In this document: positions 18,915 to 28,076 of the stretch, one piece after another | Layout: every line of letters begins with the position of its first letter | Numbering within the stretch: the stretch's first letter is position 1 | Assembly (NCBI RefSeq): GCF_010993955.1 | Contig: NZ_WIXL01000017.1 | Span: 1-57,574, forward strand | DNA: 57,574 bases | Source of the DNA: Oceanobacillus halotolerans | GTDB taxonomy: Bacteria; Bacillota; Bacilli; Bacillales; Amphibacillaceae | Reading direction: 5' to 3' | Position numbers and translations under genes: made by a program | The notes under the pieces: generated by a model | The model's database searches: none | What the model saw: the letters and a program-made list of their open reading frames with translations, nothing else | What the model was told of the DNA's origin: nothing

Positions 18915-19100
18915 CAGAAAGCATAAAAACTTTCCTACTGCATAAGTGCAATTTAAGGCTATCGCCGAAAAGGCTTGGCTTATGCTTGGCAGATAAGAAA
19001 CTACTTACTGCATAAGTGCAACTAAGGCTTTCGCCACTTGGCGACAAGCCAAGTTTTCTAATCGGGGGTAATCAAGGCGCTTCTAGCTTTTGTTCCACGT
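18915..19100. repeat. Family A dispersed repeat, copy 1
   Basis: Two diverged direct copies of a module around CTGCATAAGTGCAA (18938 and 19008), then GGCGACAAGCC-AGTTTTCTAATCGGGGGT-ATCAAGGCGCTT. The second half is almost identical to the copy at 26127-26215. Hairpins can form around AGGCTTGGCTTATGC and GCTTTCGCCACTTGGCGA. Confidence 0.7.
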
Positions 19101-19111
19101 TAGGAAAGTAT

Positions 19112-19153
19112 AAAATTTTAGCTAAGAAGTAGACTCGACGTTGCTAAAATTTT
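19112..19153. repeat. 11-bp inverted repeat
   Basis: AAAATTTTAGC at 19112-19122 and GCTAAAATTTT at 19143-19153, perfect arms with a 20-nt spacer. Placed between a family A copy and a 52-bp-type repeat. It could act as a terminator in either direction. Confidence 0.5.
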
Positions 19154-19210
19154 AATGTCCCAGGATTACTTTTTTTAGAATAGATGTTTTGGACGCGTAG
19201 GCCATGCTTA

Positions 19211-19270
19211 TCAGTGCCCGAATGAGCAAGAAAAATAGCAAGAAGGTAACAGAGAGGCTCGCTAACTGAT
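19211..19270 (+). repeat. Fragment of the 52-bp-period repeat
   Basis: The block CAGTGCCCGAATGAGC...GGTAACAGAGAGGCTCG closely matches units of the array at 44.79-45.12 kb (CAGTGTCCGAATTAAC...GGTAACAGAGAG). About one unit plus the start of a second. Confidence 0.5.
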
Positions 19271-19383
19271 TAAAAAGTTGAATAGACAGCCGATTTTTCC
19301 TTATAACTCTCTTACTAGAAGGAAGGAGCTCCATCCATGTAGAATAGATAGGGAAGAAATAACATGGAAGGGAATTTGTATAC

Positions 19384-20565
19384 ATGAGCTTATCGACACA
19401 TCCAACAAAGGAAAAACAGCGGTATGAGTGGATTGACGCGAGTCGTGGATTTGCTGTCTTTGGGATTTTTATCGTCAATATCGGTGCATTTTCAGCTCCT
19501 TACTTTCTCTATGGTGGGGAATATGATGCTTGGACATCACCAATAGATCAAGTAACACTGAATGTGATTGATATCTTCTTTCAAGCTAGTTTTTATACCT
19601 TATTTTCTATTTTATTTGGTGTGGGATTTCAAATTTTAATTGATCGATTGAAAGTAAAACAATTAAATAGTTATGCCTTTCTAAGTCTGCGATTAGTCGT
19701 ATTAATAGCGTTTGGCCTATTGCATGCCTTTTTGATATGGCATGGCGATATATTGTTAACGTATGGCATCATCGGATTAATGTTATTAGCTTTTATCCAT
19801 GTAAAGGATCGTACGCTTATTGCGTGGGCATTAGCATTATTGTTAGGTAGTGTCGGATTATTGACACTGGCTATGTTTACAGTAAGAGATTATTTGCAAG
19901 TCTCCAATGAAGTGGCTATCCAAACGGCAATTTTTAATTATCGCAGTAATGATCTTTCTGTAATTCTATCTCAAAATTATACGGATTGGGTTTATGGGAA
20001 TGGAGGACTAACCTATCTCTTATTAGTAGGCACGATTTTGCCGTTCTTTTTAATTGGCATGTATATTGCACGAAAACGGTGGCTTCACGATCCAGCACAA
20101 CATAGGTCAATTCTTGTGAAAGTATGGATAGGAAGCTTGATTTTATTTGTTTTATTAAAAATGGGACCATATTTATATGGAAATCCACTATGGTTTTCGT
20201 ACATGCAGGATAATATTGGTGGCAGTGCTTCGGCATTGTTTTATATTAGTTCCATTACGTTGTTGGCGCAAACAGGAATGGGAAAAACGCTTCTTACTCC
20301 ACTTACTTATGTAGGGCGGCTGGCATTGACGAATTACATCACACAATCATTGCTTAGCTTTTTCTTATTTTATGGAATTGGTCTTGGGTTATATGGCTCT
20401 ATTCGTCCGGTTGTGGGTGTAGGAATCGTTGGTGTCATATTTCTTACTCAAATTATGATAAGCAAATGGTGGTTACAACATTTTCAATTTGGTCCGTTAG
20501 AATGGGTATGGAGAAGTGCTACATACCTAAGGTTACAACCTTTACGGAAAAAGCGACTACGATGA
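19384..20565 (+). CDS. DUF418 family membrane protein (YeiB-like)
   Basis: A 393-residue protein with about ten membrane helices. It opens with the family signature (ERYxWIDAxRGFAVFGIFIVNI at about 13-35) and ends with a DUF418-type C-terminal region (GPLEWVWRSATYLR near 375-388). Members are related to acyltransferase-like or transport proteins; no substrate is established. ATG 19384 follows GAAGGG at 13 nt, which is a weak site. It stands alone between repeats and the Cdd1-like gene. Confidence 0.88.
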   Translation: MSLSTHPTKEKQRYEWIDASRGFAVFGIFIVNIGAFSAPYFLYGGEYDAWTSPIDQVTLNVIDIFFQASFYTLFSILFGVGFQILIDRLKVKQLNSYAFLSLRLVVLIAFGLLHAFLIWHGDILLTYGIIGLMLLAFIHVKDRTLIAWALALLLGSVGLLTLAMFTVRDYLQVSNEVAIQTAIFNYRSNDLSVILSQNYTDWVYGNGGLTYLLLVGTILPFFLIGMYIARKRWLHDPAQHRSILVKVWIGSLILFVLLKMGPYLYGNPLWFSYMQDNIGGSASALFYISSITLLAQTGMGKTLLTPLTYVGRLALTNYITQSLLSFFLFYGIGLGLYGSIRPVVGVGIVGVIFLTQIMISKWWLQHFQFGPLEWVWRSATYLRLQPLRKKRLR

Positions 20566-20657
20566 TGACTTAAGAGTAAGTAATTCGGATTCTGAGTACA
20601 AAATATGAAATAGGACATTAATGGCAATAATATTTAATAATAAAGGAGGGGAGTTTT

Positions 20658-21134
20658 TTGGCTTCAACTACCAAATTACCGCTAACACGTGAGGAAAAAT
20701 TAAAACTTAGAAAAGCTAAAGTCAAAATAAGCGAACTACACACTTTTAATACAGAACAAATAGCTTATATGTTAAATATTTCACTAGAAAAAGCTAAGAT
20801 TTATAACGGGTTAGCTCAATTTCAAACTGTTCCCTCTATTGGGTATCAATTAGCTGAAAAGTTGGTGTTTAACTTGAGTATTTTTTCATTAGCGGAAATA
20901 AAGGACAAGAGTGGTGCTCAAATTTTTGACCAATTAGAAAAACAATTAGGTGTATGGACTGATAGTTGTGTTGAAGACCAAATTCGTTGTGTGATTAACT
21001 ATGCAAATAACCCCATGAGTAGTAAAAAATGGTTTGACTTCACTGATGAAAGAAAAGCATATCGAGAAAAAATGGGGTACCCAGAAAATAGACCAATAAA
21101 GGCTTGGTATGAGAAAGAGTCCAAATTGTCTTAA
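20658..21134 (+). CDS. Cdd1-like helix-hairpin-helix protein
   Basis: A 158-residue soluble protein starting with TTG, supported by a strong AAGGAGGGG at 7 nt. It contains a helix-hairpin-helix-like block (FQTVPSIGYQLAEKLVFNLSIFSLAEIKDKSGAQIFDQLEKQLG, about residues 55-98) and a CVEDQIRCVINYANNP motif, as in the pathogenicity-locus/Cdd1 family, which is common in Bacillus and has no proven biochemical role; DNA binding is likely from the HhH. It lies 18 bp upstream of the DNA glycosylase gene, so the pair may form a small DNA-repair operon. Confidence 0.8.
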   Translation: MASTTKLPLTREEKLKLRKAKVKISELHTFNTEQIAYMLNISLEKAKIYNGLAQFQTVPSIGYQLAEKLVFNLSIFSLAEIKDKSGAQIFDQLEKQLGVWTDSCVEDQIRCVINYANNPMSSKKWFDFTDERKAYREKMGYPENRPIKAWYEKESKLS

Positions 21135-21152
21135 GAAAGTAGGGGTAGTGCT

Positions 21153-21749
21153 ATGAAACGAACTAACGATTTTCAGCCACTCCCAAAAACGCTTTATCAC
21201 AAACCAACAATAGAATTAGCCAAAAAACTGCTCGGCTGTCTTTTAGTGAAACGAACAGAAGAAGGAACAGCGTCTGGTGTCATCGTAGAAACAGAGGCCT
21301 ATTTAGGAGCAGAGGATCAAGCAGCGCATAGTTTCCAGCGTCGCAGAACAAAGCGGACCGAAATCATGTTTTACCCAGCAGGACATGTATATACCTACCA
21401 GATGCACACCCACACCCTTGTGAATGTAGTGAGTGGCGAAAAAGATCAGCCAGAAGCGGTACTCATACGAGCTGTGGAGCCTTATACTGGTATTGATATC
21501 ATGTTAAAAAGAAGGCCAGTGAAACAGTTTCAAAATCTGACAAGTGGACCGGGTAAACTAACAAAAGCATTGGGAATTAATATGGAGGATTATGGCGGCA
21601 CATTTTTTGAACCACCACTATGGCTAGCAGAGGGAGTTGTTCCTAATCGTATTAAGCAAGGTAGGAGAATCGGAATTGATAATGCTGGAGAAGCAAAGGA
21701 TTACCCATATCGATTTTGGGTACCAGGTAATCCGTTTGTTTCTAGATAA
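21153..21749 (+). CDS. 3-methyladenine DNA glycosylase (AAG/MPG type)
   Basis: A 198-residue enzyme of the alkyladenine glycosylase family that excises alkylated and deaminated purines. The LAKKLLGCLLVKR block, the catalytic VETEAYLGAEDQAAHSF (Glu near residue 48), FYPAGHVYTYQMH and NLTSGPGKLTKALGI are all family hallmarks. The length is normal. ATG 21153 follows a weak AGTAGGGGT site. It is probably co-transcribed with the upstream helix-hairpin-helix gene. Confidence 0.93.
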   Translation: MKRTNDFQPLPKTLYHKPTIELAKKLLGCLLVKRTEEGTASGVIVETEAYLGAEDQAAHSFQRRRTKRTEIMFYPAGHVYTYQMHTHTLVNVVSGEKDQPEAVLIRAVEPYTGIDIMLKRRPVKQFQNLTSGPGKLTKALGINMEDYGGTFFEPPLWLAEGVVPNRIKQGRRIGIDNAGEAKDYPYRFWVPGNPFVSR

Positions 21750-21860
21750 AGAGGATGACCAACCATTTGGGGGAATCCTGAACCTCGTGTTTAAAAACTG
21801 AACCTTGGACGAGAATTCCCGAATCCCTTGCCAGAAAACCTGAACACCCCTCTTGCGGAA
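21750..21860 (+). repeat. 21-bp-spaced CTGAAC motif array, locus 2
   Basis: CCTGAAC at 21777, ACTGAAC at 21797, CCCGAAT at 21818 and CCTGAAC at 21839 recur at 20, 21 and 21 bp, directly after the glycosylase gene. Same motif and period as at 14.7 kb and 39.8 kb. Confidence 0.65.
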
Positions 21861-21950
21861 AACACACTTATTAGAATGATAGTTTGATATAATAGGTCAA
21901 AATGAGAGTAAAAGAGTGTGTGAAAAAGATAGATAGCAGGGGGATATGAG

Positions 21951-22904
21951 ATGAAAAAGAAAATACTTCTTATCCTAGGGAGTCTTATGACGATTGTCAT
22001 CATCGCATTAGGATTTGCTGGGAACTATTTTTATGGAGAAGGGATTAAACGCGGAACCGAGGTTGAACTCCATCGGGAAGAATCGGATGTTAATGCAGAG
22101 GCTAGTAAGGAAGATCAAATGCTCTTGAAGGAAGCAAACGAATGGTTTGATGAGCAGGATACCAAGAACATAGAAATAACCTCTTATGACGATTTGGATC
22201 TAGTAGCACAATTCATTGAAAATGATGCTGCAGAACAGAAGGCGGTTATTCTGGCCCATGGTTTCCGGAGCACAGGTGATGATATGGGAAAACTAGCTAA
22301 GCTTTATTATGAGGAAGGGTTTGATATTTTGTTGCCTGATGCCAGAGGTCACGGGAACAGTGACGGAGATTACATTGGATATGGGTGGCATGATCGGCTG
22401 GATGTTGTCGATTGGATTGACTTTTTAATAGAAGAGCAAGAGGCAGACACGATTATCTTACACGGTAACTCGATGGGAGCTGCAACGGTTCTAATGACAA
22501 GCGGAGAAGATCTGCTAGAGCAAGTGAAGGGAATTATCGCGGATAGTGGCTATAATACAGTAAAAGAAGAGTTAGCACATCAATTGAACCATATATATGG
22601 ATTACCAGGATTTCCATTGTTGGATGTAACGAGTCTCATCACACAAATTCGTGCGGGTTACTTTTTAGGAGAAGCCTCAGCTGTTGAGCAAGTGAAGCAT
22701 AATACACGTCCGTTGTTGATCATTCATGGGGAAGATGATGACTTAGTGCCGACATCGATGGCACATGATCTTTATGATGCAGCAGGTGGAGAAAAGGAAT
22801 TATGGCTCGTACCTAATGCTGGACATACGAAAGCATTTGATATTGTAACAGGAGAATTTCAGGATCGAGTAAAAGTATTTCTGGATAATGTTTTGGACGA
22901 ATAG
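21951..22904 (+). CDS. Membrane-anchored alpha/beta hydrolase
   Basis: A 317-residue serine hydrolase with one N-terminal membrane helix (about 4-27, ILLILGSLMTIVIIALGFAGNYF), so the catalytic domain is probably outside the cytoplasm. The nucleophile elbow is HGNSMGA (Ser near 175), an oxyanion-side HGFRSTGD lies near 101, the acid is in HGEDDDLVP and the catalytic His in NAGHTKAF. It resembles B. subtilis YqkD-type proteins in architecture. A GGGGGAT site precedes the ATG. The substrate is unknown. It is monocistronic with a clear terminator. Confidence 0.88.
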   Translation: MKKKILLILGSLMTIVIIALGFAGNYFYGEGIKRGTEVELHREESDVNAEASKEDQMLLKEANEWFDEQDTKNIEITSYDDLDLVAQFIENDAAEQKAVILAHGFRSTGDDMGKLAKLYYEEGFDILLPDARGHGNSDGDYIGYGWHDRLDVVDWIDFLIEEQEADTIILHGNSMGAATVLMTSGEDLLEQVKGIIADSGYNTVKEELAHQLNHIYGLPGFPLLDVTSLITQIRAGYFLGEASAVEQVKHNTRPLLIIHGEDDDLVPTSMAHDLYDAAGGEKELWLVPNAGHTKAFDIVTGEFQDRVKVFLDNVLDE

Positions 22905-22926
22905 TCAGTGAGATGATTCGATAACA

Positions 22927-22960
22927 AGGGTGCAGTTCTCGTGATGGGCTGCACTTTTTT
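22927..22960 (+). terminator. Terminator after the hydrolase
   Basis: GTGCAG / CTGCAC extended by AA/TT pairs, 13-nt loop, T6. Confidence 0.8.
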
Positions 22961-23074
22961 AGTATAGTAGATGTTCGTACACACCCAGATTTTCCATCAC
23001 AACGTAATGTTCATATTTTTTCCATTGATTAACCAACTCGTAAGCGGGTATGGTAAAAGGAAGGAGGGATATTG

Positions 23075-24409
23075 ATGCGTTATGTCATTATTGGTGGTGT
23101 AGCGGCTGGCATGAGTGCCGCAATGGAAATTATCCGGACAGACGGAAAAGCAGATGTGACGGTATTGGAACGTGGGGAGGATTATTCCTATGGGCAATGT
23201 GGGTTGCCTTACGTTATTGATGGTGTGATTCCTTCGATCGATAAGGTGATTGCTCGAAGTGTGGATACATTTCGGGAAAAGTATAACATCGATGCAAAAG
23301 TCAATACGGTTGTCACCCAGGTTGATGGCGAAGATCAGGTTGTCTATGGGATTCATACAGAAACAGCCGAGGAGTTCCAGCTATCCTATGATCGCTTACT
23401 GATGGCGACTGGATCAGACCCTATCGTTCCGTACTGGGAAGGTATTCATCTAGAAGGTATACATACATTAAAAACGTTAACAGACACGAAAGGTATCTTA
23501 AAGGATATTGGTGATGATATCAAGCATGTCACGATTGTCGGTGGCGGCTATATTGGCTTAGAAATGGCCGAAAGTTTTAGAACGCTAAAAAAGGAAGTGA
23601 GCCTTATTCAACGGGGAGACCAGCTTGCACCAATCTTTGATAAAGATATGGCATCCCATATTCATGAAGAAGCGACCAAACACGGCATCGACCTGAAGCT
23701 AGGCGAATCAGTGGAAGGTTTTTCTGGTAAAAAGCGGGTAGAAAAAGTGCTAACCGATAAGAGCTCCTATGAGACAGATTTAGTCTTGCTGGCGATTGGT
23801 GTTCGGCCAAATACAGGTTTTTTAAAGGATACTGGGATCCATATGAATGGACAAGGTGCGATTCATGTAAATGCATATATGGAGACATCCATTTCAAATA
23901 TTTATGCTGCTGGGGATTGTGCGACTCATTATCACATTATCAAACAGCTGGATGACCATATTCCGCTTGGTACCACCTCTAATAAGCAAGGACGTATTGC
24001 TGGTGCCAATATGGCGGGTAATCCGTTATCTTTTAAAGGGGTTGTGGGAACTTCCATCGTAAAATTCTTTGATTTAACATTAGGACGGACAGGATTAACA
24101 GAAGAAGAAGCCAAACACTTAAACTTTCCATATGATGTGCAAACTGCCAAAGCCAATTCCCATGCAGGGTACTATCCAGGTGGGAAAACGCTGCATCTTA
24201 AGCTCGTCTACCACCAGGAAACAAAACAGCTGGTTGGCGGTCAAGTAATCGGGAAAAAAGGTGTCGATAAGCGAATCGATGTGCTGGCAACGGCACTGTA
24301 TAATGAAATGACGATCCACGAGCTGCTGGATTTGGATCTGGCATATGCTCCGCCGTATAATGGGGTCTGGGATCCAATTCAGCAAATGACTCGAAAAGTG
24401 AAACGTTAA
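23075..24409 (+). CDS. cdr: CoA-disulfide reductase
   Basis: A 444-residue flavoprotein of the pyridine nucleotide-disulfide oxidoreductase family. The FAD motif GGVAAGMSAA (7-16) and the single redox-active cysteine C42 in SYGQCGLPY mark it as a CoA-disulfide reductase or NADH oxidase-type enzyme with one Cys. The NADPH-binding motif IVGGGYIGLEMAE (about 155-167) and YAAGDC are intact. It keeps CoA reduced in Firmicutes that use CoA or bacillithiol. ATG 23075 follows AGGAGG at 8 nt; the TTG just upstream is less likely. Confidence 0.88.
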   Translation: MRYVIIGGVAAGMSAAMEIIRTDGKADVTVLERGEDYSYGQCGLPYVIDGVIPSIDKVIARSVDTFREKYNIDAKVNTVVTQVDGEDQVVYGIHTETAEEFQLSYDRLLMATGSDPIVPYWEGIHLEGIHTLKTLTDTKGILKDIGDDIKHVTIVGGGYIGLEMAESFRTLKKEVSLIQRGDQLAPIFDKDMASHIHEEATKHGIDLKLGESVEGFSGKKRVEKVLTDKSSYETDLVLLAIGVRPNTGFLKDTGIHMNGQGAIHVNAYMETSISNIYAAGDCATHYHIIKQLDDHIPLGTTSNKQGRIAGANMAGNPLSFKGVVGTSIVKFFDLTLGRTGLTEEEAKHLNFPYDVQTAKANSHAGYYPGGKTLHLKLVYHQETKQLVGGQVIGKKGVDKRIDVLATALYNEMTIHELLDLDLAYAPPYNGVWDPIQQMTRKVKR

Positions 24410-24436
24410 TAATCTGTAACTGCATTTCATCAGGCA

Positions 24437-24463
24437 AAGGCTATCGATTTCGATAGCCTTTTT
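24437..24463 (+). terminator. Terminator of cdr
   Basis: AAGGCTATCG / CGATAGCCTT with a 4-nt loop and T run. Confidence 0.9.
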
Positions 24464-24585
24464 AGAAAGGTAAGAAACAACCATGGCTCGCCTTGAGCTA
24501 GCCACCATCTATCATGAAAATGGATCACTAACCTAAGGAGAGTATAGTATAAAAAGTTGGCCTCATTACTGCCTTTTATAGGAAA

Positions 24586-24690
24586 GCCCACGTCCAGCTT
24601 CGAGCGATTGACGTCCTAGTGCCGATAGACACAAGGACGCACGAGTTTTCATCGGCCAGCACCTACCCCCTCGAGGTCATAAGTGTAAAA
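24586..24690 (+). repeat. Family A dispersed repeat, copy 2
   Basis: CACGTCCAGCTTCGA...GACGTCCTAGTGCCGAT...ATCGGCCAGCACCTACC-CCTCGAGGTCATAAGT; the same blocks recur at 26.02 kb, 42.85 kb and 50.1 kb. GTGCCGAT and ATCGGC(C) can pair across about 30 nt. The rest of the 24464-24841 gap shows only AT-rich promoter-like sequence. Confidence 0.65.
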
Positions 24691-24841
24691 TAGATATTGT
24701 GAACGATTATACTTAAACTAACTAGGCAGGATTATGCAATAGCCGATATCAGATTTTTCAACGTGTATAATCTTTTTTGAATTTTTATGTATGGTTTACG
24801 CTACATTTTGTATATGATAATACACTTTTGAGGTGGGAAGT

Positions 24842-25063
24842 TTGAAAAGAGGAAAAGTTATAAATAATGTTCGAGTATTTCGAAGAACACTTGATATGAC
24901 TCAAGAGGAGCTAGCCAACAAAGTAGGTGTGCATAGACAAACTATTATTTCTATTGAAAAACAAAAATATGAACCAGCAATAGGTGTAGTTTTGACAATA
25001 TCAGAGGTTTTGAATAAACCAATTGAAAAATTATTCTACCTAGAAAAAGAAACGAATGATTAA
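24842..25063 (+). CDS. Small XRE-family HTH regulator
   Basis: A 73-residue DNA-binding protein consisting of one Cro/C1-type helix-turn-helix (MTQEELANKVGVHRQTIISIEKQKYEPAI, about residues 18-46) and a short tail. I place the start at TTG 24842 (MKRGKVINN) after GAGGTGGGAAG; GTG 24833 lies inside that ribosome binding site. It is followed 19 bp later by a membrane-protein gene, a common arrangement where the regulator controls its own small operon. It is likely a repressor; the target is unknown. Confidence 0.88.
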   Translation: MKRGKVINNVRVFRRTLDMTQEELANKVGVHRQTIISIEKQKYEPAIGVVLTISEVLNKPIEKLFYLEKETND

Positions 25064-25082
25064 CTTTATATGAGGAGATTTT

Positions 25083-25481
25083 ATGCGTTTAAGAAAGTGG
25101 ATGCTTTTAATTGTTTATATATTTTTTTTCTTATCCTTTGGATATTTAAGTTTTTCAGAATTTATGGATAAGGACAGTTTCTGGGTTTTATGGGGATTAG
25201 TTACTCTTGGTATGGGATACCAAATAATCAGTTTCTTAGTTAAGAAAAAAGAAGATGGATGGAATAGTACCTATGTTGTTGCTGATGACCGTATTTTTCG
25301 CAAAATCATCAATTCACTTGCCCTTTCATATGTATTTATGCTGGGTTTCTTATTGATTGGAACAATTGGATTATATAATGGATTCATTTCGGGGCACCCC
25401 GTTAATATTATGGTGGGAGCAATTATTTCAAGTTTGTTAGTTTTTATGATTTCTCAAATTGTACAACGGTTTATAGGGTGA
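25083..25481 (+). CDS. Four-helix membrane protein paired with the HTH gene
   Basis: A 132-residue protein with about four membrane segments (8-28, 36-55, 78-100, 108-128) and a charged cytoplasmic loop (KKKEDGWNSTYVVADDRIFRK, about 57-77). TGAGGAGAT precedes the ATG. It forms an operon with the HTH gene 19 bp upstream. Such HTH plus membrane-protein pairs are frequent in Bacillaceae, and the membrane protein has no known function. I do not recognise a named family. Confidence 0.75.
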   Translation: MRLRKWMLLIVYIFFFLSFGYLSFSEFMDKDSFWVLWGLVTLGMGYQIISFLVKKKEDGWNSTYVVADDRIFRKIINSLALSYVFMLGFLLIGTIGLYNGFISGHPVNIMVGAIISSLLVFMISQIVQRFIG

Positions 25482-25553
25482 ACTCAGATACTAAATTCGC
25501 TTCTTGGTTAACAAAGCAGGCTGTTCAGCGTCAGGAAAGGGGAAATGTTTAAT

Positions 25554-25772
25554 ATGACTAATAATAAAACAAATAAATTTAATTTATGGATTCCATTGTC
25601 ATTATTATTTATCAACATTATCTTAATTTCTTTTATGATTGAAGAGTAGATGGGTACTGCTGCACCCATTTATGGAGCTTTTGCCTTTTTTACACCGATA
25701 ATTGGTGAAGTTTCCCTGCTGTATATTAGGAAATATACAGCAAAATCCATAGCAATGACTCAGTTACGATGA
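25554..25772 (+). pseudogene. Small membrane protein gene interrupted by in-frame TAG
   Basis: An ATG with a good site (AGGAAAGGGG) opens a frame of 31 codons with one membrane helix. TAG at 25647-25649 interrupts it, and the same frame continues for 40 codons with a second hydrophobic segment (GAFAFFTPIIGEVSLLYI) before TGA. An ATG follows the TAG immediately (TAGATG), so re-initiation giving two small peptides is possible. A nonsense mutation in a two-helix protein of about 71 residues is the simplest reading. It follows the HTH/membrane operon. Confidence 0.5.
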
Positions 25773-25932
25773 ATTTTTACTAGCTTGATTGGATATTCGT
25801 TTTATGATGTAACTCACTTGAGTAATACTTATTCTATGAGGCGAGGCGAACGTTCTGTAACGAAAATAGCTAGTTGACTATCGTTTCTTCCATAAGATAA
25901 CTATCTATCTATAAATTCATAATAGAAAAGGT

Positions 25933-25966
25933 GAAGACCGACTCAACTTAGTCGGTCTTCTTTCTT
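25933..25966 (+). terminator. Terminator hairpin
   Basis: GAAGACCGACT / AGTCGGTCTTC, perfect 11-bp stem, 6-nt loop, T-rich tail. It probably ends the HTH operon. Confidence 0.85.
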
Positions 25967-26009
25967 GAAAGATAAGAATGTATAAAAATTTTGCTTTATT
26001 TTGTTCATA

Positions 26010-26220
26010 TATAGGAACAGCCACGTCCAGCTCCAGTGCCTACCCCCTCGAGGTCATAAGTCAATCCTCTTTGTGGCAAAGAGCGCCACGTCGAGGCTTG
26101 GCTTAAACTTGGCAGATAAGAAAAACTTTCTTACTGCATAAGTGCAACTAAGGCTTGTCACCACTTGGCGACAAGCCGAGTTTTCTAATCGGGGGTGATC
26201 AAGGCGCTTCGCTTTTCTTA
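26010..26220 (+). repeat. Family A dispersed repeat, copy 3 (longest)
   Basis: Combines the 5' block seen at 24.6 kb (CCACGTCCAGCTCCAGTGCCTACCCCCTCGAGGTCATAAGT) with CAATCCTCTTTGTGGCAAAGAGCGCCACGTCGAGG, as at 50.2 kb, and the 3' block seen at 19.0 kb (CTGCATAAGTGCAACTAAGGCTTGTC...GGTGATCAAGGCGCTT). It therefore defines the order of modules in the family. It lies downstream of the minus-strand rocD gene. Confidence 0.7.
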
Positions 26221-26297
26221 CTGTTTATACTGATATTAAGTGTATAATTATTGTTGTTTTGTTTTTTATTGTTTTCACATTTTCTCGCTATCTGAAC

Positions 26298-27494
26298 TTA
26301 TGCTTCTAAAACAGATTTAATCTGGTTTAATGCCCAATCTAAGTCTTCTTGTTCAATAATGAGTGGTGGTGCAAATCGAATCACGTTTTCATGTGTTTCT
26401 TTACATAATAAGCCTTTTCCTTTTAGTTCCTCACAATAAGGACGAGCAGCTACAGTTAGCTCGACTCCAACAAATAGGCCTTTGCCGCGAACTTCTTTTA
26501 TTTTAGGGTTGTTAATTTTACGAAGTTCGTCCATCATGTAGTTTCCAAGCTCTAAGGAACGGTCTGCCAATTTTTCTTCTTCTAGTACTTCTAAAGAAGC
26601 AACAGATACAGCACATGCTAATGGATTTCCTCCAAAAGTTGACCCATGGGAACCAGGGTTAAAGACGCCAAGGATTTCTTTATTTGCGACAACACAGGAT
26701 ATTGGGAAGACACCACCACCTAATGCTTTTCCTAAAATAAGAATATCAGGTGAAACATTTTCCCAGTCACAAGCAAACATTTTGCCAGTACGAGCTAGGC
26801 CTGCTTGGATTTCATCTGCCATGTATAAGACGTTATTCTCTTGGCAAATGTCATAAGCTTCTTTTAAAAACCCTTCAGGTGGCATTACAATTCCAGCTTC
26901 CCCTTGAATTGGTTCGAATAAGAATCCAGCTGTATTTTCTGTAATTGCTTCGCGTAAGGCATCTGTATCACCATATGGGATGATCTTAATTCCTGGAAGC
27001 ATAGGCCCAAATCCACGCTTATATTCTGCTTCAGAGGATAGGGAGACAGCCGTCATCGTACGACCATGGAAATTGCCTTCACAAGCAATAATCTCTGCTT
27101 TATCTTCTGCAACACCTTTCACATCATATGCCCAACGACGTGCAGCTTTGACAGCAGATTCGACGGCTTCTGCACCAGTATTCATCGGTAATACCATGTC
27201 TTTGTTCGTTAATTTACAAACCTTTTCATACCACGGGCCTAATTGATCATTATGAAAAGCGCGTGATGTTAACGTAACAGCATCTGCCTGTTTTTTGAGT
27301 GCATCAATGATTTTGGGGTGACGATGTCCTTGATTGACGGCAGAATAAGCACTTAGCATATCCATATAGCGATTTCCTTCTGGATCCTCTACCCATACAC
27401 CTTCTGCCTTTGCAACAACAACTGGAAGTGGGTGGTAATTCTTTGCACCATATTCTTGCGTTTGATCGATTATCTCTTGACTCGTATGAACCAT
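26298..27494 (-). CDS. rocD: Ornithine aminotransferase RocD
   Basis: A 398-residue class III PLP-dependent aminotransferase that converts ornithine and 2-oxoglutarate to glutamate semialdehyde and glutamate in arginine catabolism. The PLP-binding [18 protein letters not shown], the [14 protein letters not shown] motif, the metal-free active-site [12 protein letters not shown] and the Schiff-base lysine in [12 protein letters not shown] are all present; length is that of B. subtilis RocD (401). GGAGGGATTGT precedes the ATG. It is transcribed alone, divergently from yisL; no arginine-responsive operator was recognised. Confidence 0.95.
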   Translation of the reverse strand: MVHTSQEIIDQTQEYGAKNYHPLPVVVAKAEGVWVEDPEGNRYMDMLSAYSAVNQGHRHPKIIDALKKQADAVTLTSRAFHNDQLGPWYEKVCKLTNKDMVLPMNTGAEAVESAVKAARRWAYDVKGVAEDKAEIIACEGNFHGRTMTAVSLSSEAEYKRGFGPMLPGIKIIPYGDTDALREAITENTAGFLFEPIQGEAGIVMPPEGFLKEAYDICQENNVLYMADEIQAGLARTGKMFACDWENVSPDILILGKALGGGVFPISCVVANKEILGVFNPGSHGSTFGGNPLACAVSVASLEVLEEEKLADRSLELGNYMMDELRKINNPKIKEVRGKGLFVGVELTVAARPYCEELKGKGLLCKETHENVIRFAPPLIIEQEDLDWALNQIKSVLEA

Positions 27495-27671
27495 ACAATC
27501 CCTCCATATTATTTAACAATTTCTACTATTTATTATACCAGTTTTTTATCCATTTTACTGCTTACACCGTGAAAAGGTTTTTTATATGATTTTCGATTAC
27601 TTCCATGGTATGATAACGATAGTAAATTTACAAAAAATATTGTTATAGGAAAAGATACAGGAGGTTGTAGA

Positions 27672-28025
27672 ATGACACATATGCACATCACGTCATGGGC
27701 ATTAGCTCTTATTTTGTTTATTATTGGACTTGTTATGTATAAACAAGGAAATAATAAGCCAGCAAAAATCATTCACATGGTGTTACGATTAATTTACTTA
27801 TTGATTTTGTATACTGGTGGAGATTTAATTGCCAACTATTTCGGTGGCAGTGACTATATGGCAGAAGCGATTGTGAAAGGACTTGCTGGGGTTTGGGTTA
27901 TCGCAGCAATTGAGATGATTTTAGTCAAAACGAAAAAAGATAAACCTGTGAAAAGCTGGTGGATTCAACTAGTTATTGCGCTAGTTATTACATTAGTTCT
28001 TGGGTTCTGGCGTTTGCCAATGTAA
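27672..28025 (+). CDS. yisL: DUF1516 family membrane protein YisL
   Basis: A 117-residue protein with four predicted membrane helices, starting MTHMHITSWALALILFIIGLVMYKQGNNKPAKIIHM, as in the UPF0344/YisL family of Bacillales. Length and helix spacing are standard, and an AGGAGG-like site precedes the ATG. Function unknown. It is divergent from rocD with 177 bp between them and ends with a terminator. Confidence 0.88.
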   Translation: MTHMHITSWALALILFIIGLVMYKQGNNKPAKIIHMVLRLIYLLILYTGGDLIANYFGGSDYMAEAIVKGLAGVWVIAAIEMILVKTKKDKPVKSWWIQLVIALVITLVLGFWRLPM

Positions 28026-28044
28026 TAGAAAAGCAGTTCATGAA

Positions 28045-28076
28045 AAGTTGTCTTCCGTGTAGAAGACAGCTTTTTT
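28045..28076 (+). terminator. Terminator of yisL
   Basis: AAGTTGTCTTC / GAAGACAGCTT with a 5-nt loop and T6. Confidence 0.85.

Noticed and set aside
24842-25481. Toxin-antitoxin system
   Set aside because: An HTH regulator with a four-helix membrane protein fits a self-regulated operon; nothing indicates toxicity.
25554-25772. Pyrrolysine or programmed readthrough at TAG
   Set aside because: No supporting structure or gene is visible; a nonsense mutation or two small frames is simpler.
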